DNA of 17,449 nt, taken from positions 1 through 17,449 of the forward strand of contig CALMPZ010000341.1 in the NCBI GenBank assembly GCA_937871645.1, given 5' to 3'. The notes under the pieces were generated by a model. That model searched no databases. It was not told where the DNA came from and worked only from the letters and a program-made list of their open reading frames with translations. Below are positions 14,320 to 17,449 of this stretch, piece by piece; within the stretch, counting starts at the first letter, position 1, and each line of letters opens with the position of its first letter. Source of the DNA: an uncultured Polymorphobacter sp. (lineage in GTDB: Bacteria > Pseudomonadota > Alphaproteobacteria > Sphingomonadales > Sphingomonadaceae). The position numbers were made by a program, and so were the translations under genes.

Positions 14320-14347
14320 TGAAAACACCCCTATTAGGCGCTTTTGC

Positions 14348-14376
14348 TTGACCTCGTCGCCCCATCCTCCTAAGGA
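14348..14376 (+). promoter_or_regulatory. Candidate promoter for rpsD
   Basis: TTGACC (14348-14353), 17-base spacer, TAAGGA (14371-14376), about 130 bases before the rpsD ATG. The -35 box is good and the -10 box is weak. It would give a leader of about 120 bases carrying the hairpin at 14422-14443. Confidence 0.35.
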
Positions 14377-14421
14377 CGCGCCTTCGCAATTGACCCTGCA
14401 CCCCCGGTGAAGCAGGCGTCG

Positions 14422-14443
14422 CATCCGGTTTTGAGGCCGGATG
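14422..14443 (+). other. Leader hairpin upstream of rpsD
   Basis: CATCCGG and CCGGATG form a 7-base stem around an 8-base loop, about 60 bases before the rpsD start. S4 represses its own operon by binding a leader structure in E. coli; whether this hairpin does anything similar is unknown, and the structure is small. Confidence 0.3.
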
Positions 14444-14505
14444 GTGCGGGACCGGGGTTCGGCCTGACGCTATTGTCGGCCGAGTTACAGCAAATCGGAG
14501 CGACC

Positions 14506-15117
14506 ATGTCCAAACGTCAAAATGCCAAGTACAAGCTCGATCGCCGCATGGGCGAAAACATCTGGGGCCGTCCCAAGTCGCCGGTCAACAAGCGCGAATA
14601 CGGTCCCGGCCAGCACGGCCAGCGCCGCAAGGGCAAGCTCAGCGACTTCGGCATCCAGCTGCGCGCCAAGCAGAAGCTCAAGGGCTACTACGGCGACGTG
14701 ACCGAAAAGCAGTTCCGCGCCACCTACGCCGAAGCCGTGCGCATGAAGGGCGATACCTCGCAGAACCTCATCGGCCTGCTCGAACAGCGCCTCGACATGG
14801 TCGTCTATCGCGCCAAGTTCGCGCCGACGATCTTCGCCGCGCGCCAGATCGTCAACCACGGCCACATCCTGGTCAACGGCAAGCGCTGCAACATCGCTTC
14901 GGCGAAGGTCAAGGTCGGCGATGTCGTCGAACTCGGCTCGAAGGCCAAGGAAATGGCACTGGTGCTCGAAGCCCAGGGCCTGACCGAGCGCGATGTCCCC
15001 GAATATGTTTCGATCGACGGCCACAAGGCCACCTACGTCCGCGTCCCGACGCTCGACGAAGTGCCCTATGCGGTGAAGATGGAACCCAACCTCGTCGTCG
15101 AATTCTACTCGCGCTAA
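14506..15117 (+). CDS. rpsD: 30S ribosomal protein S4
   Basis: Primary 16S rRNA-binding protein that nucleates small-subunit assembly. 203 residues with the S4 pattern: N-terminal [15 protein letters not shown] and [21 protein letters not shown] (no zinc cysteines), then [20 protein letters not shown]. The RNA-binding S4 domain is [35 protein letters not shown]. The end VEFYSR is typical. The ATG at 14506 has GGAG 5 bases upstream; the frame opens earlier (14407), but the added 33 residues do not match S4. It stands alone with its own terminator, not in an rpoA cluster. Confidence 0.97.
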   Translation: MSKRQNAKYKLDRRMGENIWGRPKSPVNKREYGPGQHGQRRKGKLSDFGIQLRAKQKLKGYYGDVTEKQFRATYAEAVRMKGDTSQNLIGLLEQRLDMVVYRAKFAPTIFAARQIVNHGHILVNGKRCNIASAKVKVGDVVELGSKAKEMALVLEAQGLTERDVPEYVSIDGHKATYVRVPTLDEVPYAVKMEPNLVVEFYSR

Positions 15118-15140
15118 GCCGCGACGACGAACAGGAAATC

Positions 15141-15172
15141 AGGCGCCGGGGCGAAAGCTCCGGCGCCTTTTT
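15141..15172 (+). terminator. Rho-independent terminator after rpsD
   Basis: AGGCGCCGGGGC pairs with GCTCCGGCGCCT (11 of 12) around a GAAA tetraloop, followed by a run of T residues (15168-15172). It lies 24 bases past the rpsD stop. Confidence 0.9.
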
Positions 15173-15180
15173 CATGCTCT

Positions 15181-15201
15181 CCCTCCCCCTTGCGGGGAGG
15201 G
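15181..15201. repeat. GC-rich palindrome, related to the 13696 and 17262 units
   Basis: CCCTCCCC-CTTGC-GGGGAGGG, an 8-base stem, lies directly after the rpsD terminator and just before the stop codon of the ABC permease on the other strand. It shares the CCTCCC/GGGAGG core with the other two but is not followed by the larger palindrome. Confidence 0.55.
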
Positions 15202-15203
15202 GG

Positions 15204-16331
15204 TCAGCTCAGCGTGCTGCCATATCTTCGCGTCGCCACCACCGCAAACCCCAGCGCCATCGCCACCAGCACCAGCATCTCCTGCACCGCGTCGCCGGCG
15301 CCCCAGCCCTTGAGCATGATGCCGCGCACCAGCCGCAGGAAATGCGTCACCGGAATGGCCTCGCCCAGCGCCCGCGCCCAGGCGGGCATGCCGTAGAACG
15401 GGAACATGAACCCCGACAGCAATATGCTCGGCAATATGTAGAAAAAGCTCATCTGCATCGCCTGCAACTGCGTCGCGACCAGCGTCGATATGGTGAACCC
15501 CAGCAAAAGACTGACGATGATGAACAGCATCGTCACCGCGCCGAGCAGCAGCACCGAGCCGACAAACGGCACATCGAAAATCAGCCGCGCCGCAGCCAAA
15601 ATCAGCGCCGTCTGCGCCGCGCCGATCAGCACATAGGGCAGGATCTTGCCGATCATCACCTCGGCGGGCCGCAGCGGCATCGCCAGCAGATTCTCCATCG
15701 TGCCGCGTTCGCGTTCGCGCGCCACCGCGACCGAGGTCATCATCACCATCGTCATCGACAACACCACCGCGAGCAGCCCCGGTACGATGTTGTGGCTGGT
15801 GATGCCTTCGGGGTTGTAGCGCCGCTGCAGAACGACATCGACGGGGCCCTTGGTTGCCGCACGCGGCCCGAGCGCCCCGATCAGGTCATGCGCCAGCCCG
15901 GCATTGACCGCGGTCTCGACCGCCGCCACCGCCGGCCCGGTCGCGGCGGGGTCGCTGGCATCGGCCATCACCAGCAGTTGCGGGCGCTGACCGCGCACCA
16001 GCGCGCGGGTGAAATCAGGCGGGATGACGATGTAGAATTGCACCTTGCCGTCGCGCAGCAGCTTCTCGCCTTCGCCGGGCCGCGTCACCAGCGCGCGCGT
16101 GTCGAAATAGCTGCTGTTGACCAGCGCCGAGGTGATCGACCGCGTCGCGGCGCTGTAATCACCAACTTCGATTGCGGCGCGCAGGTGCCGCGGGTCGGTA
16201 TTGATGGCAAAGCCGAACAGCAACAGCTGAACCAGCGGCAGCACGAACACCATCGCGAAGGTCAAGCGGTCGCGGCGCAATTGCGCGGCCTCCTTGACGA
16301 GCATCGCCCAGATCCGGCGCAGGCTATTCAC
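15204..16331 (-). CDS. ABC-2 type exporter, permease subunit
   Basis: 375 residues. One membrane helix near the N-terminus (LTFAMVFVLPLVQLLLFGFAI) is followed by a large extracytoplasmic domain (about 50-190) and five more helices, among them IVPGLLAVVLSMTMVMMTSVAVA, LILAAARLIF, LLGAVTMLFIIVSLLLGFTISTL and FYILPSILLSGFMFPFYGMP. ERERGTMENLLAMPLRPAEVMIGKILPY is the ABC-2 family signature region. The layout matches YhhJ/YbhR-like subunits of drug or envelope-component exporters; the substrate is unknown. The start GTG (16331-16329) overlaps the ATPase stop (GTGA), so the two are coupled. An open frame running farther upstream in this phase only reads through the ATPase gene out of frame and is not a fusion. 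Confidence 0.92.
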   Translation of the reverse strand: MNSLRRIWAMLVKEAAQLRRDRLTFAMVFVLPLVQLLLFGFAINTDPRHLRAAIEVGDYSAATRSITSALVNSSYFDTRALVTRPGEGEKLLRDGKVQFYIVIPPDFTRALVRGQRPQLLVMADASDPAATGPAVAAVETAVNAGLAHDLIGALGPRAATKGPVDVVLQRRYNPEGITSHNIVPGLLAVVLSMTMVMMTSVAVARERERGTMENLLAMPLRPAEVMIGKILPYVLIGAAQTALILAAARLIFDVPFVGSVLLLGAVTMLFIIVSLLLGFTISTLVATQLQAMQMSFFYILPSILLSGFMFPFYGMPAWARALGEAIPVTHFLRLVRGIMLKGWGAGDAVQEMLVLVAMALGFAVVATRRYGSTLS

Positions 16332-17251
16332 CAGGCCACCACGCTGTTGTCGGGCGCGGTGCGCATCAGGTCGATGAACACGTCCTCGAGCGTCGGTGCG
16401 GCTTCGGCCCAGTCGACCGCCGGAAACCCGGCGACCGCCACGCGCAACGCCGCCGGGTCGCGGCCGCAGACATGGATGGTGGCGCCGAACGCCGCAGCGG
16501 TATCGACGCCGGACATCTGCTGCAGCTGGTGCGCCAGCCGGTCGGCATTGGCGCCGGTGCCGGTCAGCGCGAACAATCCGCTCGCGGCGACGATGTCGGC
16601 CGCAGTGCCGCGCGCCAGCATCGCGCCATAGGCGATATAGGCGATGTCGTGGCAGCGTTCGGCCTCGTCCATGTAGTGCGTCGACACGAGCACGGTGACG
16701 CCGTCGGCGGCCAGCGCGTGGATCTGGTCCCAGAAGTCGCGGCGTGCCTGCGGATCGACGCCGGCGGTGGGCTCGTCGAGCAGCAGGATGCGCGGATTGT
16801 GCAGCACGCAAGCCGCGAGCGCCAGGCGTTGCTTCCAGCCACCCGAAAGACTGCCCGCCAGCTGGTCGGCGCGGCTCGCCAGCCCGAGCCGGTCGAGCGA
16901 CGCATCGACCGCGTCGCGGGCGTTGGCGAGACCGTGGACGTCGGCGACAAAGCGCAGATTTTCGCGGATCGTCAGGTCTTCGAACAGCCCGAAGCGCTGC
17001 GTCATGTAGCCGATCTGCGACTTGATCCGCAGTCGGTCGCGCAGCAGGTCCATGCCGAGCACGCTGCCGCTGCCGGCATCGGGAATCAGCAGCCCGCATA
17101 TCATCCGCAGCGTCGTCGTCTTGCCCGAGCCGTTGGGGCCGAGGAAGCCGCAGATCCGCCCCGGCGCGAGGTCGAGCGCGATATGATCGACCACCGTGCG
17201 CGCGCCGTAGCGTTTGGTCAGGTCGCGCACCGAAACGCCGAGCTCGGTCAT
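16328..17251 (-). CDS. ABC-2 type exporter, ATP-binding subunit
   Basis: 307 residues. The nucleotide-binding domain shows Walker A GPNGSGKT (38-45), Q-loop Gln85, signature LSGGWKQ (135-141), Walker B ILLLDEP with Glu160 (155-161) and H-loop His192 (STHYMDE). An additional C-terminal region (about 215-307), as in CcmA/DrrA-like ATPases of ABC-2 exporters, follows. The ATG at 17251 was chosen because the sequence upstream is repeat DNA (palindromes at 17262 and 17321), not coding. It overlaps the permease by 4 bases. In YbhFSR-like systems a membrane-fusion protein precedes such a pair; a possible tail of an upstream gene is at 17427-17449. The substrate is unknown. Confidence 0.94.
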   Translation of the reverse strand: MTELGVSVRDLTKRYGARTVVDHIALDLAPGRICGFLGPNGSGKTTTLRMICGLLIPDAGSGSVLGMDLLRDRLRIKSQIGYMTQRFGLFEDLTIRENLRFVADVHGLANARDAVDASLDRLGLASRADQLAGSLSGGWKQRLALAACVLHNPRILLLDEPTAGVDPQARRDFWDQIHALAADGVTVLVSTHYMDEAERCHDIAYIAYGAMLARGTAADIVAASGLFALTGTGANADRLAHQLQQMSGVDTAAAFGATIHVCGRDPAALRVAVAGFPAVDWAEAAPTLEDVFIDLMRTAPDNSVVAW

Positions 17252-17261
17252 CCTTACTGCT

Positions 17262-17281
17262 CCCCTCCCGGCACAGGAGGG
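17262..17281. repeat. GC-rich palindrome, copy 2
   Basis: CCCCTCCCGGCACAGGAGGG repeats the 13696-13716 unit with one substitution (A for G), so its stem is shorter. It lies just upstream of the ABC ATPase start. Like copy 1 it is followed by a G-rich GTGGGT stretch and then the long palindrome. Confidence 0.7.
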
Positions 17282-17320
17282 ACCGGGGGTGGGTAGCGTC
17301 CGAATCCGGTTGCACCAAAG

Positions 17321-17394
17321 CCGCTCATCCCGAGCGAAGTCGAGGGACACGCAACAGCCCCGGCGCGTCCCTCGACTTCGCTCGGGATGAGCGG
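17321..17394. repeat. REP-like long palindromic repeat, copy 2
   Basis: Two 28-base arms are perfectly complementary (17321-17348 and 17367-17394) around an 18-base loop. The arm core AGCGAAGTCGAGGGAC is identical to copy 1 at 13796-13865, and both copies are followed by GGCTG. It lies upstream of the ABC exporter operon. The spacing from the smaller palindrome is about 40 bases here and about 80 in copy 1. Confidence 0.9.
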
Positions 17395-17426
17395 GGCTGA
17401 AATGCGGCGGGATCTGGCCCGCGCGC

Positions 17427-17449
17427 TCATCGCACCGGCCGAGTTTCGA
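17427..17449 (-). CDS. Possible C-terminal tail of an upstream gene (fragment)
   Basis: The minus strand reads ...GAA ACT CGG CCG GTG CGA TGA from the window edge, giving ...ETRPVR and a stop. If real, it is the end of the gene preceding the ABC ATPase, perhaps a HlyD-type membrane-fusion protein as is common in such operons. Only seven codons are visible, so this is a guess from context. Confidence 0.25.

Noticed and set aside
14259-14505. tRNA or small structured RNA in the rpoZ/rpsD gap
   Set aside because: No cloverleaf, no TTCGANTC-like T arm and no CCA end could be found; only a small leader hairpin.
15174-16631. Plus-strand open frame of 485 codons
   Set aside because: Antisense to the ABC permease and ATPase, with a His/Arg/Gln-rich low-complexity product; not a gene.
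15204-17318. A 704-codon frame that could be read as a permease fused to an upstream domain
   Set aside because: The first ~329 codons read the ABC ATPase gene in the wrong phase. The GTG at 16331 overlapping the ATPase stop is the natural permease start.

Overview
The window looks like a chromosomal segment from a sphingomonad-type alphaproteobacterium (Sphingomonadales). The DNA is GC-rich. One exported protein ends in a PEPxxWA-type CTERM sorting signal (VPEPASWALMIAGFGMLG, then RRRR), a form typical of sphingomonads. The core gene order rpoZ-rsh ... pyrE-pdxJ-acpS-lepB and the FeoAB, COQ9 and S4 sequences all fit this group. I see no phage, IS element, CRISPR array, tRNA or rRNA. Most of the window is ordinary housekeeping DNA, and the interest lies mainly in the regulatory and intergenic sequence.

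Layout. 1-1543: the 5' three quarters of pyruvate kinase (minus strand), divergent from a small DUF1244 gene. 1544-1841: a gene-less gap holding a near-consensus sigma-70 promoter overlapped by a palindrome, plus two sets of short direct repeats. 1842-4020: feoA-feoB, the ferrous iron uptake pair, with a Fur-box-like site just upstream. 4045-5434: a hairpin, an exported protein of unknown family, and a COQ9-family protein (ubiquinone biosynthesis). 5536-6474: rpsU (S21, TTG start) and a membrane-anchored FKBP prolyl isomerase on the plus strand, ending in a strong terminator. 6484-7326: a PEPxxWA-CTERM protein with a consensus sigma-54 promoter and a dyad farther upstream.

7330-14258 is a long minus-strand run. 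In transcription order it is rpoZ, rsh (RelA/SpoT), a VOC-family protein, pyrE, pdxJ, acpS, lepB and an AI-2E-family membrane protein. Several junctions overlap or lie within about a dozen bases. 14259-15172: the divergent rpoZ/rpsD promoter region and rpsD (S4) with its terminator. 15204-17251: an ABC-2 export pair (ATPase then permease, minus strand), probably preceded by another gene that runs off the right edge.

How the genes fit together. The rpoZ-to-lepB run combines transcription and stringent-response functions with pyrimidine, vitamin B6, fatty-acid carrier and secretion housekeeping genes. FeoAB appears to be an iron-repressed unit. The PEPxxWA-CTERM gene appears to be under RpoN plus an activator, as expected for exosortase-linked surface or matrix proteins. 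Two copies of a large palindromic repeat (13796-13865 and 17321-17394), each preceded by a smaller GC-rich palindrome, mark a dispersed REP-like family. All calls come from reading the sequence; no database search was run.
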